Below are positions 1 to 8,025 of a stretch of 64,000 nt of DNA, piece after piece. The translations under genes and the position numbers were made by a program. This DNA is from Gellertiella hungarica. Its GTDB lineage: Bacteria; Pseudomonadota; Alphaproteobacteria; Rhizobiales; Rhizobiaceae. The first letter of the stretch is position 1, and each line of letters begins with the position of its first letter. The stretch covers positions 620,001-684,000 of the forward strand of contig NZ_JACIEZ010000001.1 of the NCBI RefSeq assembly GCF_014197145.1. The letters run 5' to 3'. Below the pieces are notes generated by a model. That model ran no database searches, was not told where the DNA came from, and saw only the letters and a list, made by a program, of their open reading frames with translations.

Positions 1-277
<277 letters not shown>

Positions 278-301
278 GGCAATCGCTGTCTCAAGCTTCT
301 G

Positions 302-327
302 GGCCCGCCGGCAACGGCGGGCCTTTC
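302..327 (+). terminator. Intrinsic terminator of the aminotransferase gene
   Basis: A perfect 9-bp GC stem (GGCCCGCCG / CGGCGGGCC) with a GCAA tetraloop is followed by TTTCT, 25 bases after the stop codon. Confidence 0.85.
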
Positions 328-551
328 TGCTTCCGGAGGGGCCTTGCAGGGCTCGCGAGCCAAACGCGCGGACGCGTGAACCGAATTGCCCGTCGCGGCG
401 TTTGGTGGAATACTGGGACCGGACCGGAAGGTCCAATGCCTTCCGGCCCGGCAGCTTCAGGTGGCTGCCGCAAGGACGACTGCCGCATGAAGTCCGGCGG
501 ATGCAGGCCACAGCCTGCCGTCGTCCCGGTTCAATGGGTTACGCGGAGGCA

Positions 552-842
552 ATGATGACCAAGATCATCTATGAAGTGGTACCGCATGACGGAGGATGGG
601 CCTACCGTCTGGGCGACGTATACTCGGAAACCTTTCCCAGCCATGACGAAGCCCTGGAGGCTGCGCGCATCGTCGCGACGGAGCAGCAGCTGGGCGGCGA
701 CAGCGAGGAAATCAGCTATCAGGACGAAAAGGGCGTCTGGCACGAGGAATATTCCGACGGCGGCGATCGTCCGGAGATCGAGGTTCTCGATACGCGCGAC
801 CGGACCGTCTGGGCGGTTTCCGGCTCCCGCGACGCATCCTGA
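552..842 (+). CDS. Small DUF2188-like protein
   Basis: A 96-residue acidic protein of unknown function. I chose the ATG at 552 because a GGAGG-type ribosome site (545-550) sits just before it; the second codon is also ATG. The N-terminal half has the pattern of DUF2188 proteins common in rhizobia: a short beta strand (IYEVVPHDGGWAYR), then a helix in which substrate-like names recur (FPSHDEALEAARIVA). The C-terminal half is rich in Glu and Asp and contains W and Y residues (KGVWHEEYSDG). There is no signal peptide or membrane segment. It is monocistronic, convergent with the LysR gene that follows, with only 5 bases between the stops. The function cannot be inferred. Confidence 0.75.
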   Translation: MMTKIIYEVVPHDGGWAYRLGDVYSETFPSHDEALEAARIVATEQQLGGDSEEISYQDEKGVWHEEYSDGGDRPEIEVLDTRDRTVWAVSGSRDAS

Positions 843-847
843 CCCCG

Positions 848-1747
848 TCAGCCCCCGGCGCGCCTGTTGTCCACCAGCCGCTTCAGGCCCTTTGCCAGGG
901 CCTGGAAGACGATGTAGCAGCGCGGACTGTTCCTGAGGTCCTCGTGCATGGCGATCCACGTGGGAAGGGGCAGGGCGAAATCCGGAAGGAGGCGGGTGAG
1001 GGCAGGCGGCCGCTCCGCCAGCCCGGTCTGGCAGAGGCCGATGCCGCAGCCGGCACGAATGGCGGATAACTGGGCGAGATTGCTGTCGGCCCGGAAATGG
1101 AAGTGCACGCTGGCCATGTCGGGCAGGCGGTGCGCCATGGCCCGGATATAGGCCGTCTGGCGATCGAAGCCCACGAGCCGGTGATCCTTGAGATCCCCCA
1201 GCGTTTCCGGAGCGCCATGGCGGGAGATGTAGTCCTCGCTCGCATGAAAACCCAGGGTGATGTTGCCGATGAAGCGCACCAGAAGCGCCTCCTGTTGCGG
1301 CTCGGCCATGCGCACGGCGATATCCGCCTCGCGCTGCAGCAGGTCTTCCACCGCATCGGAGGCGGAAAGCTCGATCTCGAGCCCCGGATGTTCCTCCTGA
1401 AGGCCGGCGATGATGGAGGGCAGGATTTCCACGCCCACCACTTCGCTTGCGGAGATGCGCACCGTTCCCTCGACCTTTCCCGCCAGCCCCGACAGCGTGC
1501 GTGCGGCCGCCGATGCGGCAAAGGCCATGCTGCGGGCATGGGGCAGCAGTGCTTCCGCCTGTTCCGTCGGCAGCAGGCCGCCGGAGGAGCGGAGGAAAAG
1601 CGCCTGCCCGGTTGACTCTTCCAGCAGGGCAACATGCCGCCCTGCCGTCGGCTGGGTTATGCCGAGCGCCCGCGCGGCGGCGGACAGCGACCCATGCTCC
1701 ATGACGGCAAGAAAGGTACGAAGGTAATCCCAGCTTAAATGGTCCAT
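848..1747 (-). CDS. LysR-family transcriptional regulator
   Basis: A 299-residue protein with normal LysR architecture: an N-terminal winged helix-turn-helix (about residues 5-65, core LSAAARALGITQPTAGRH) and a periplasmic-binding-protein-like effector domain from about residue 90. The first residues MDHLSWDYLRTFLAV match the typical start of the family. It is divergent from the NAD-binding epimerase gene at 1841 with 93 bases between the start codons, the classic layout for a LysR regulator and its target. A dyad between them may be the operator. The ligand is unknown. No clear ribosome-binding site precedes the start, so the transcript may be nearly leaderless. Confidence 0.9.
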   Translation of the reverse strand: MDHLSWDYLRTFLAVMEHGSLSAAARALGITQPTAGRHVALLEESTGQALFLRSSGGLLPTEQAEALLPHARSMAFAASAAARTLSGLAGKVEGTVRISASEVVGVEILPSIIAGLQEEHPGLEIELSASDAVEDLLQREADIAVRMAEPQQEALLVRFIGNITLGFHASEDYISRHGAPETLGDLKDHRLVGFDRQTAYIRAMAHRLPDMASVHFHFRADSNLAQLSAIRAGCGIGLCQTGLAERPPALTRLLPDFALPLPTWIAMHEDLRNSPRCYIVFQALAKGLKRLVDNRRAGG

Positions 1748-1769
1748 GCATTTATTTATAGTGCCGGTA

Positions 1770-1787
1770 GAAAATCAGTCAATTTTC
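1770..1787. promoter_or_regulatory. Dyad in the LysR/epimerase divergent promoter
   Basis: Perfect inverted repeat GAAAAT-N6-ATTTTC centred between the divergent start codons, AT-rich in a GC-rich context. It is a candidate binding site for the adjacent LysR protein; this is inference from position and symmetry only. Confidence 0.45.
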
Positions 1788-1840
1788 TTTAGCGGGTCGC
1801 CGCGTCATTCTCCTCTCATCGCTTTTGAAGGAGACAGACG

Positions 1841-2803
1841 ATGACGACTTCCTTGGACAGACCTCTTGCGCTGGTGCTCGGTGCGACCGGCGGCATCGGC
1901 GGCGCCATGGCCGACAGGCTGCTGGCCTCCGGCTACCGTGTTCGCGCCATGAACAGGAACCCCGCCAGAGGTGCAGCCGACCGGCCCGCGCTCGAATGGG
2001 TCAGGGGCGATTGCATGCGGGCGCAGGACGTGCGCGCGGCGGCCGAGGGCGCCGGCATTATCGTTCATGCCGTCAATCCTCCCGGCTATCGCGACTGGGA
2101 AAGCCTGGTGCTGCCCATGATCGACAACACGATTGCAGCGGCAGCCGAGGTCGGCGCCCGTATCGTTCTTCCGGGAACGATCTACAATTACGGGCCGGAC
2201 AGCTTTCCCGTCATCGAGGAGGACAGCCCTCAGAACCCGTTGACCTCGAAAGGCAGGATCCGGGTTGCGATGGAGGCCCGTCTGGCGGAGGCTGCGCGCA
2301 GGGGCGTTCCGGTTCTCATCGTCCGCGCAGGCGATTTCTTCGGCCCAGGTGCGGCCAACAGCTGGTTCAGCCAGGGCATGATAACGCCCGGCAAGCCCGT
2401 CACGGCCATGTCCCTGCCGAACCTGCCCGGCGTCGGACATAGCTGGGCCTTTCTGCCGGATGTGGCGGAGACCATGATGCGCCTGCTGGCACTGGGCGAA
2501 AAATTGCCGCGTTTCGCCCGCTTCCACATGCGCGGTGTGTGGGACGAGGATGGGACAGCCCTGCTGGATGCGGTCCGGCGGGTTGCCCGGCGTCCCGTGA
2601 AGGCAAGCCGGTTGCCGTGGTGGGCGCTCCGCCTTGCGGCTCCCTTTCACCGGCTTTCCCGTGAACTCGTGGGCATGCGCCATGTGTGGTCGGAGCCGAT
2701 CCGCCTGGATAACAGCCGCCTGGTGGCGACGCTCGGCGAGGAACCGCACACGCCGCTGGACGAAGCCATCCTCAGGACGCTCGTGGCATTCAAGGCCCTT
2801 TGA
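1841..2803 (+). CDS. NAD-dependent epimerase/dehydratase-type protein
   Basis: A 320-residue extended short-chain dehydrogenase/NmrA-like protein. It opens with a Rossmann nucleotide-binding motif, GATGGIGG at residues 14-21, and contains the sugar-epimerase-like segment IYNYGPDSFP and the proline-rich EEDSPQNP region seen in atypical epimerases. The usual catalytic Tyr-x3-Lys pair is not clearly recognisable, so it may be a redox-sensing or quinone-reductase-like member rather than a true sugar epimerase. A strong ribosome site (AAGGAG) lies 6 to 8 bases before the ATG. It is divergent from the LysR gene and probably under its control. A terminator shared with the convergent protease gene follows. 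Confidence 0.8.
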   Translation: MTTSLDRPLALVLGATGGIGGAMADRLLASGYRVRAMNRNPARGAADRPALEWVRGDCMRAQDVRAAAEGAGIIVHAVNPPGYRDWESLVLPMIDNTIAAAAEVGARIVLPGTIYNYGPDSFPVIEEDSPQNPLTSKGRIRVAMEARLAEAARRGVPVLIVRAGDFFGPGAANSWFSQGMITPGKPVTAMSLPNLPGVGHSWAFLPDVAETMMRLLALGEKLPRFARFHMRGVWDEDGTALLDAVRRVARRPVKASRLPWWALRLAAPFHRLSRELVGMRHVWSEPIRLDNSRLVATLGEEPHTPLDEAILRTLVAFKAL

Positions 2804-2807
2804 AAAC

Positions 2808-2836
2808 GCCGAAGGGGGCCCTTGCGCCCCCTTCGG
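2808..2836. terminator. Bidirectional terminator between epimerase and protease genes
   Basis: A long GC stem, CCGAAGGGGGC pairing with GCCCCCTTCGG, lies between two convergent stop codons. It has no T-tract longer than three bases on either strand, but its position suits termination from both sides. Confidence 0.7.
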
Positions 2837-2857
2837 TCCATTCCTTCTGCGGTGTCT

Positions 2858-4717
2858 TCAGGCGACCAGCAGGAAGTCGCTGCTGTCGATCACCGGCTTT
2901 GTATCGAAGCTTGCGATCACCACCTTGTCGAAGCCTTTCCCCGATCCGTCCGCATCGTAGTAGAGCTTGCTCGACGACTGATCGTAGATGATCCGCGTAT
3001 TGGCGGTGTAGGAGCCCTTCGTCCACAGCAGGAAGCTGTTCTTGGCGAGGGTGGTGCCGCTGTTCAGTGCCGCGAAAGCCGTGCGGCTGAGCACGATGAC
3101 ATCTTCCAGATGAACGAAATCCCTGACAACATCGGAGGAGGCGTTGAGCGTGCCCCAGCTTGAGCCGCCGGATGCGCTCTTCGGAAAACCGACGCCGAAG
3201 ACGAAGGCATCGTTGCCCTCGCCCCCGGTGAGGGTATCCCTGGCGTAGCCGCCGTCCAGCCAGTCGTCTCCCGTCCCGCCCTCCAGCGTGTCATTGCCCG
3301 CACCGCCCCAGAGACGGTCCGATCCCTCCATGCCTTTCAGCACGTTGTTGTTGCCATTGCCGGTGATCAGGTTGTTCAGGCTGTTGCCCGTGCCGTCGAG
3401 GCGCTGGTTCCCCGTCAGCACCAGCACCTCCAGGTTGTCGCCGAGGGTGTAGTCGATCGATGCATAGACACGGTCGTTCTGCTGGGAGGCGGGCGCCTTG
3501 AGATAGGCGATCCAGTCGCTTGCCTTTTTCACGATATCGGCCCCGGCGGGATTGCCGGTGTGGAATTCGGAAACCTGGTCCTGTTCGCTGTCGACATAGT
3601 AATCGTCGGCGCCCTGGCCACCCTCCATGCTGTCGTTTCCGGAGCCGCCCCTGAGCACATCGTTGCCGTCTCCGCCGTAGAAGCTGTCGTTACCCTCGCC
3701 GCCCTCGAGGATGTCGTCGCCGTCATTGCCTTCGAGATAGTCGTCGCCCGCTCCGCCGAGCAGCGTGTCGTCGCCCATGCCTCCGTAGAGCATGTCGTTG
3801 TCACCGAGGCCGTTCAGCATGTTGTCGGCGTCGTTGCCGTGAATGATATCCATGAGCTGGCTGCCCCTGGCGTCTTCGATGATGGTGCCACGGGCAATCG
3901 AGACATTGCCGGTATGACCGCCGATGTCGGAAAAATGGCCGGGCCTGAGATCGATGACGTTGCCCCGCAAACCCCAGCCAAGCTCGCGTCCGGCCTGCAC
4001 GTTGCTGAAGTCGACCAGATCATGGCCGTCGGTATCGTTGATGCAGTAGGTGGTGTTCGGATGCTTGCCGAAGTCCGTCCAGCCCTTGAGGACGCTCTCG
4101 CCCGCGCCATAGAGCGTATCGCCCGCATTCACGGTCAGAGGGCCGTAAAGCTTCCTGATCGCCTCGATATCGGCAATCATCGGGCCGATCAGGAAAAGGT
4201 CGGTCGCATATTCCATCCAGTTGTTCGACTGGGAGAAGTAGGACATCACCGAATATTGCCATGTGTCCGAGCGGAAAAGCGCGTCCCGGTCATAATCGGG
4301 GGCGCCCCCGTTGTAATTGCCGCCATGTTCCAGGCCGAGTGCATGTCCGATCTCGTGAATGAAGGTCTGAAGGCCATAATAGCCGGTCTGCCACGGATCG
4401 GTGCCAGAGGGGGCGCCGGTGTACCAGAACTGGGTCACGTTGACCAACATCTTCCCGGACGGGCTTGCGTAATCCTGGGTGGTGAAGGCACCCGGATACC
4501 GGTTGGTGATGTCGATCTGTGCCGAACCATCATGCACGAGAACGAATTTGAGCCCGGTGAAGGCTGACCACATGTCGAGCGCCTGCCGGGCGGCATTATA
4601 CTGGCCCGGATTGTTCAGAAGGCCGTCGAGGTTGACCGTGATGGTCGTGCTGCTCAATCGGTCGCCGGTTATCTTGTCGACGAGGCCGTCAAAGTCGGAA
4701 TTGAAAGTATTAACCAT
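2858..4717 (-). CDS. Serralysin-type RTX zinc metalloprotease
   Basis: A 619-residue secreted protease of peptidase family M10B. The zinc site HEIGHALGLEH is at about residues 121-131 (His121, Glu122, His125, His131) and the Met-turn SVMSYF at 156-161, including the serralysin Tyr. From about residue 290 there are two blocks of RTX nonapeptides (pattern GGxGxDxLx), which bind calcium in a beta roll, and a C-terminal peptidase-M10 secretion domain. There is no N-terminal signal peptide, as expected for type I secretion. An ATG at 4732 is also in frame, but GGGGAG overlapping it lies 7 bases before the ATG at 4717, so I chose 4717. No ABC exporter or inhibitor gene is adjacent, so it must use a distant type I system. 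Confidence 0.92.
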   Translation of the reverse strand: MVNTFNSDFDGLVDKITGDRLSSTTITVNLDGLLNNPGQYNAARQALDMWSAFTGLKFVLVHDGSAQIDITNRYPGAFTTQDYASPSGKMLVNVTQFWYTGAPSGTDPWQTGYYGLQTFIHEIGHALGLEHGGNYNGGAPDYDRDALFRSDTWQYSVMSYFSQSNNWMEYATDLFLIGPMIADIEAIRKLYGPLTVNAGDTLYGAGESVLKGWTDFGKHPNTTYCINDTDGHDLVDFSNVQAGRELGWGLRGNVIDLRPGHFSDIGGHTGNVSIARGTIIEDARGSQLMDIIHGNDADNMLNGLGDNDMLYGGMGDDTLLGGAGDDYLEGNDGDDILEGGEGNDSFYGGDGNDVLRGGSGNDSMEGGQGADDYYVDSEQDQVSEFHTGNPAGADIVKKASDWIAYLKAPASQQNDRVYASIDYTLGDNLEVLVLTGNQRLDGTGNSLNNLITGNGNNNVLKGMEGSDRLWGGAGNDTLEGGTGDDWLDGGYARDTLTGGEGNDAFVFGVGFPKSASGGSSWGTLNASSDVVRDFVHLEDVIVLSRTAFAALNSGTTLAKNSFLLWTKGSYTANTRIIYDQSSSKLYYDADGSGKGFDKVVIASFDTKPVIDSSDFLLVA

Positions 4718-4930
4718 ACGCATTCTCCCCATTTATTTGGTTTTATATGCGTAATATACGATACTCCATTTAACATTAGATGAATCGAATTGGATGGGCG
4801 GAACACGGAATGCGGTCGGAGGAGGGCAGACGATTTCTGTTGTCCGGATCTACTATGCGAGGCCCTCCGGATTACTGCCCGGTTCCCCCTGGCAGGCGCC
4901 GAACGTGCCTCTCTCGCCTTGCCTTGAGGC
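4718..4930. promoter_or_regulatory. Promoter region of the protease gene
   Basis: The first 70 bases upstream of the protease are strikingly AT-rich (ATTTATTTGG...ATATACGATACTCCATTTAAC as read on the plus strand in pieces), unlike the surroundings. They probably hold the promoter. I could not assign -35 and -10 boxes with certainty. Confidence 0.4.
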
Positions 4931-4937
4931 GGGAATG

Positions 4938-4964
4938 AAGAAGGGGGCCAATGGCCCCCTTCTG
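4938..4964. terminator. Terminator after the Old Yellow Enzyme gene
   Basis: AGAAGGGGGCC-AAT-GGCCCCCTTCT forms an 11-bp perfect stem 8 bases beyond the stop of the minus-strand reductase gene. There is no long T-tract. Confidence 0.65.
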
Positions 4965-4971
4965 TCGTTCG

Positions 4972-6096
4972 TCAGGCGTTTTCGTTTTCCATCACGGGGT
5001 AGTCGGTATAACCGGTCGCTCCCCCGCCATAGAAGGTTGCCTGATCGGGTTTGTTGAGCGGCGCACCGCTCTTCAGACGCTCGACAAGATCGGGATTGGC
5101 GATGAAGGGACGACCGAAGGCGACCAGATCGGCCTCGCCGTTGTCGACGACCTTTTCGGCCAGGGCCTTGTCATAACCATTGTTGACCATCCAGGCGGCC
5201 TTGCCGCCGGCCTTCTGGTAGGCCGCGCGCAGCGCTGCCCAGTCGAAGGCCTTCGCGCCCTGCGAGAAGGCGCGATCCCCGCCCGTTGCCCCTTCAATGA
5301 CGTGAACATAGGCCAGGTCATAGCCCGCCAGAATTTCGACGACGCGGGTAAAGAGCGGCTGCGGGTCGCTGTCCGAGGCGTCGTTTGCAGGGGTGACCGG
5401 CGAAATGCGGATACCGGTCCGTTCAGCGCCGATCTCCGCGGTGACCGCATCGAGGACTTCCTTCAGGAACCGGGTCCGGTTCTCGATCGAGCCGCCATAG
5501 GCATCCGTGCGCTTATTCGTGCCGTTGCGCAGGAACTGGTCGATCAGGTAGCCATTGGCTGCATGCACCTCGACGCCGTCGAACCCCGCATCGATCGCCG
5601 CCCGTGCCGCCTTGCGGTAATCCTCGACGATGCCCGGTATTTCGGACAGCTCCAGGGCGCGGGGCTCGGACGTGGGCACGAACTGGCCCGCACCGCTTTC
5701 GTCATAGATGAAGGTCTTGGATTTGGCAGTGATGGCCGATGGCGCGACCGGCTGGCCGCCATCCGGCTGCAGGCTCGTATGGGATATGCGGCCCACGTGC
5801 CACATCTGCACGACGATCCTGCCGCCAGCCTCGTGAACCGCATCGGTCACCTTCTTCCAGCCCGCAAGGGATTCCGGCAGGTAAAGACCGGGGACATCCG
5901 CATAGCCCTGGCCCTGATGGCTCACCGGCGTGGCTTCCGTGATGATCAGGCCTGCGCCGGCGCGCTGACGGTAGTATTCGACGTTCAGATCGTTCGGCAC
6001 GGCATGCGGCGAACGATTGCGGGTGAGGGGCGCCATCGCGATGCGGTTCTTCACCGGAATCGCACCGATCTGGGCGGGTTCGTAGAGCTTCGTCAT
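4972..6096 (-). CDS. nemA: Alkene reductase, Old Yellow Enzyme family (NemA type)
   Basis: A 374-residue FMN flavoprotein, full length for the family. It reduces activated C=C bonds of unsaturated aldehydes, maleimides and nitro compounds with NAD(P)H in the cytoplasm. Visible signatures are MAPLTR at 21-26 (flavin contact), the catalytic triad pattern HAANGY with His178, Asn181 and Tyr183, and DAYGGSIENR at 198-207, which is diagnostic of this subfamily. A ribosome site (AAGGAAG) precedes the ATG. The ArsR gene lies 73 bases upstream on the same strand, so the two probably form an operon in which the regulator senses the electrophile or metal stress that the enzyme relieves. Confidence 0.92.
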   Translation of the reverse strand: MTKLYEPAQIGAIPVKNRIAMAPLTRNRSPHAVPNDLNVEYYRQRAGAGLIITEATPVSHQGQGYADVPGLYLPESLAGWKKVTDAVHEAGGRIVVQMWHVGRISHTSLQPDGGQPVAPSAITAKSKTFIYDESGAGQFVPTSEPRALELSEIPGIVEDYRKAARAAIDAGFDGVEVHAANGYLIDQFLRNGTNKRTDAYGGSIENRTRFLKEVLDAVTAEIGAERTGIRISPVTPANDASDSDPQPLFTRVVEILAGYDLAYVHVIEGATGGDRAFSQGAKAFDWAALRAAYQKAGGKAAWMVNNGYDKALAEKVVDNGEADLVAFGRPFIANPDLVERLKSGAPLNKPDQATFYGGGATGYTDYPVMENENA

Positions 6097-6169
6097 GCAA
6101 CTTCCTTTTCTGGGGTGGTGGCCGGGCGGGGAGGGCGCGCGGCCGGGTTGGAGAATTGGGCGCCGGACA

Positions 6170-6496
6170 TCACAGTTCCGTTGCCAGCTTCTGAAGAAAT
6201 GCGGCGATCACGTCTTCGTTGCGTTTGTAGAAGACCCATTGGCCGATCCGCGTCGATGTGACCAGGTTTGCCCTCTGCAGCGTGGCGAGATGGGCCGAGA
6301 CCGTCGACTGGGACAGGCCGCAGCGCTCGAACTGTCCCGCGCAGACGCCGTTTTCCAGTGGCATGTGCTGCCCGGAGAAGTGCTTCTCCGGCTCCTTGAG
6401 CCATTGCAGGATCTCCACCCGGGTAGGGTGGGACAGCGCCTTCAGGATGTCGTCGGTGTTCATGAGCCGGCCCCATATCGGGATATCGCGTTTCAT
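6170..6496 (-). CDS. ArsR-family regulator upstream of the alkene reductase
   Basis: A small winged-helix repressor. Two starts are plausible: ATG at 6496 (108 residues, MKRDIPIWG) and ATG at 6463 (97 residues, MNTDDILKALSHPTR), the latter matching the usual start of ArsR proteins; neither has a convincing ribosome site. The recognition helix is LSQSTVSAHLATLQ. Two Cys residues lie just before it (VCAGQFERC), which could sense thiol-reactive compounds or metal, but the canonical ELCVCDL metal motif is absent. It precedes the Old Yellow Enzyme gene on the same strand. Repeated ATATCG boxes overlap the upstream start codon, which favours the 6463 start and autoregulation. Confidence 0.85.
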   Translation of the reverse strand: MKRDIPIWGRLMNTDDILKALSHPTRVEILQWLKEPEKHFSGQHMPLENGVCAGQFERCGLSQSTVSAHLATLQRANLVTSTRIGQWVFYKRNEDVIAAFLQKLATEL

Positions 6497-6502
6497 CGAT
6501 AT
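6475..6502. promoter_or_regulatory. ATATCG repeat cluster, candidate ArsR operator
   Basis: Three copies of one hexamer occur in 28 bases: ATATCG at 6475 and 6483 and its inverse CGATAT at 6497. The outer pair forms the dyad ATATCG-N8-CGATAT. The location just before the more likely ArsR start codon suggests autoregulation; this is inference. Confidence 0.5.
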
Positions 6503-6609
6503 ACTTATGCCCGCCCTTGCCGGGGTCAAGATGCGCGTATGTGAATTCGCCTGATGATCGATGCAGTTTGCCTGACGCCTGCCCGCTTCGCTGCACCGGC
6601 AGACAGGGC

Positions 6610-6642
6610 AAAAAAAAGGGCCTCAGGATTTCTCCGAGGCCC
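6610..6642 (-). terminator. Terminator of the AbcR small RNA
   Basis: On the minus strand GGGCCTC-N11-GAGGCCC is followed by eight consecutive T. It is the strongest Rho-independent terminator in this part of the window and has no protein gene upstream of it. Confidence 0.9.
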
Positions 6643-6733
6643 GTATAGTTTTGAAGGTCTAATAAAACCTCCAGAGGGGAACAGCTGATGCGGTGGCACT
6701 GGGAGGAAAAAACCACCGGGTGCATCAACTGCG
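6611..6733 (-). ncRNA. abcR: AbcR-type trans-acting small RNA (alpha-r15 family)
   Basis: About 120 nt, predicted from sequence. Reading the minus strand, a first hairpin (CGGTGG 6718-6713 with CCACCG 6696-6691) presents CCTCCC in its loop, an anti-Shine-Dalgarno motif. A second motif, TTCCCCTC, lies at 6681-6674. Then comes a weak hairpin (GGAGGT/ACCTTC) and a strong intrinsic terminator ending in eight T. This order matches AbcR RNAs of Sinorhizobium, Agrobacterium and Brucella, which bind Hfq and repress many ABC-transporter mRNAs by blocking ribosome sites. A -10-like TATCAT at 6745-6740 sets the 5' end near 6733. The adjacent lsrB gene is the known context in Sinorhizobium. Only one copy is present here, whereas some relatives carry two in tandem. 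Confidence 0.85.
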
Positions 6734-6784
6734 TGCGATATGATACTTTTTTGTGCGGTGAACAATGCACGAAAACGCATGACT

Positions 6785-6804
6785 GCTATGCGGGAGGGCA
6801 TAGC
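6785..6804. promoter_or_regulatory. Perfect dyad upstream of AbcR, candidate LsrB/VtlR site
   Basis: GCTATGC-N6-GCATAGC, a perfect 7-6-7 inverted repeat, lies about 52-71 bases upstream of the predicted AbcR start, the usual distance for a LysR-type recognition site. The neighbouring LysR protein is the family known to activate abcR genes in Brucella and Agrobacterium. The assignment to it is inference. Confidence 0.6.
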
Positions 6805-7054
6805 TTGCCTCATTCGGTGGCATAAGAGGCCTTGCCGTGGATGAAAAAACCCGTTTCTGCCGAATTTTCCCCTCATGTTATCCGGTTGTGCAACAGCTGT
6901 CCCTGACAGGAGTCAAGTCGTTCGCACTTGCAGCATTGGCGCAAAAAGAGGCAGAGTTTCAATGACCTTGGCTGTGCAACCGCAGCAAGGGACGCCCTTC
7001 GGCGCGCATCGGTTGCGCTCCGCGGGCAAGGCCCTGGCGTGGTGGGAGGGGGTT

Positions 7055-7075
7055 AGGGGGCATCCTCGGCCCCCT
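7055..7075 (-). terminator. Hairpin after lsrB
   Basis: AGGGGGC-N7-GCCCCCT lies 24-44 bases past the lsrB stop on the minus strand. It lacks a T-tract, so it may be a weak terminator or an mRNA-stabilising hairpin. Confidence 0.45.
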
Positions 7076-7098
7076 TGCCCGAATGGCGGTCGCGAGGA

Positions 7099-7995
7099 TC
7101 AGAAGCTCCAGTTGCGGGCCTTCGCCACGATGAAATCGCGGAAGGCTTTCAGCTTTGCCGCATTCTTCATCTCGTCCGGATAGCAGAAATAGGTGTCGAA
7201 GGACGGCACGTCGGCATTCGTCACCAGCTGGACAAGGCCGGGATCGCGTCCGACGATATAGTCCGGCAGCATGGCAATGCCGATCCCGAGCAGGCAGGCG
7301 CGCTTGATGGAGGTGAGGCTGTTGATCTGCAGGATGGGCACGCGCGGATTGTCCGCGGGCCGGCCGGCCGTTTCCAGCCAGTTCACGTCGAGCAGGTAGC
7401 TGGGAGCGGGCTCGCCGAAGGAAATGATGCGATGCTTGTCGAGGTCTTCGAGGCTCTTCGGCTCGCCATAGCGGTTCAGGTAGGAGGGCGCGGCATAGAC
7501 GTGCATGTGCACGGTGAAGAGTTTGCGCTGGATGAGATCGGACTGCTGCGGCTGGCGCAGGCGGATCGCGCAATCGGCTTCGCGCATGCGCACGTCCAGT
7601 TCCTCGTTGTCGAGGATCAGCTGGATCTGCACGTCGGGATGCAGCTGCAGGAACTCCTGGATCTTGTCCGTCAACCAACCCTGCCCGAGGCCGACGGTGG
7701 TAGTGACGCGCAGCTTGCCCGTCGCCGTTTCCGTGGTTTCGGTCAGCTGCATCTTCACGGTTTCGAGCTTCAGCAGCACGTCGTGGGCGGTGCGGTAGAG
7801 CAGCTCGCCCTGCTCGGTAAGGATCAGGCCGCGGGCGTGCCGGTGGAAGAGCTTGACGCCCACATCCTGCTCCAGCGCACTGACCTGCCGGCTGATCGCC
7901 GACTGGGACAGGTGCAGCGTGTCCGCCGCATGGGTGAAGGAGCCGGCTTCCGCCGCGGCGTGGAATATGCGTAGCTTGTCCCAGTCCAGCGGCAT
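7099..7995 (-). CDS. lsrB: LysR-type regulator LsrB/VtlR
   Basis: A 298-residue LysR regulator. The start at 7995 (MPLDWDKLRIFH) is chosen because GGGGAG lies 6 bases before it. The helix-turn-helix is at about 18-45 (FTHAADTLHLSQSAISRQ). The effector domain has Cys142 (ADCAIR), Cys234 (KRACLLG) and Cys271 (YFCYPDE). Family members in Sinorhizobium are known to respond to redox state and to control LPS, glutathione synthesis and the AbcR RNAs; whether these three Cys match the sensing ones cannot be checked here. It is 30 bases downstream of trxB on the same strand and probably cotranscribed, linking a redox sensor with a thiol-reducing enzyme. Confidence 0.9.
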   Translation of the reverse strand: MPLDWDKLRIFHAAAEAGSFTHAADTLHLSQSAISRQVSALEQDVGVKLFHRHARGLILTEQGELLYRTAHDVLLKLETVKMQLTETTETATGKLRVTTTVGLGQGWLTDKIQEFLQLHPDVQIQLILDNEELDVRMREADCAIRLRQPQQSDLIQRKLFTVHMHVYAAPSYLNRYGEPKSLEDLDKHRIISFGEPAPSYLLDVNWLETAGRPADNPRVPILQINSLTSIKRACLLGIGIAMLPDYIVGRDPGLVQLVTNADVPSFDTYFCYPDEMKNAAKLKAFRDFIVAKARNWSF

Positions 7996-8025
7996 GCCTG
8001 CTCCCCTCATGATGATGTCAGCCCC

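Noticed and set aside
6526-6876. Open frame in the AbcR region
   Set aside because: It spans the AbcR RNA and its terminator, has no ribosome site, and its codons do not match the local pattern. The RNA explains the conservation better.
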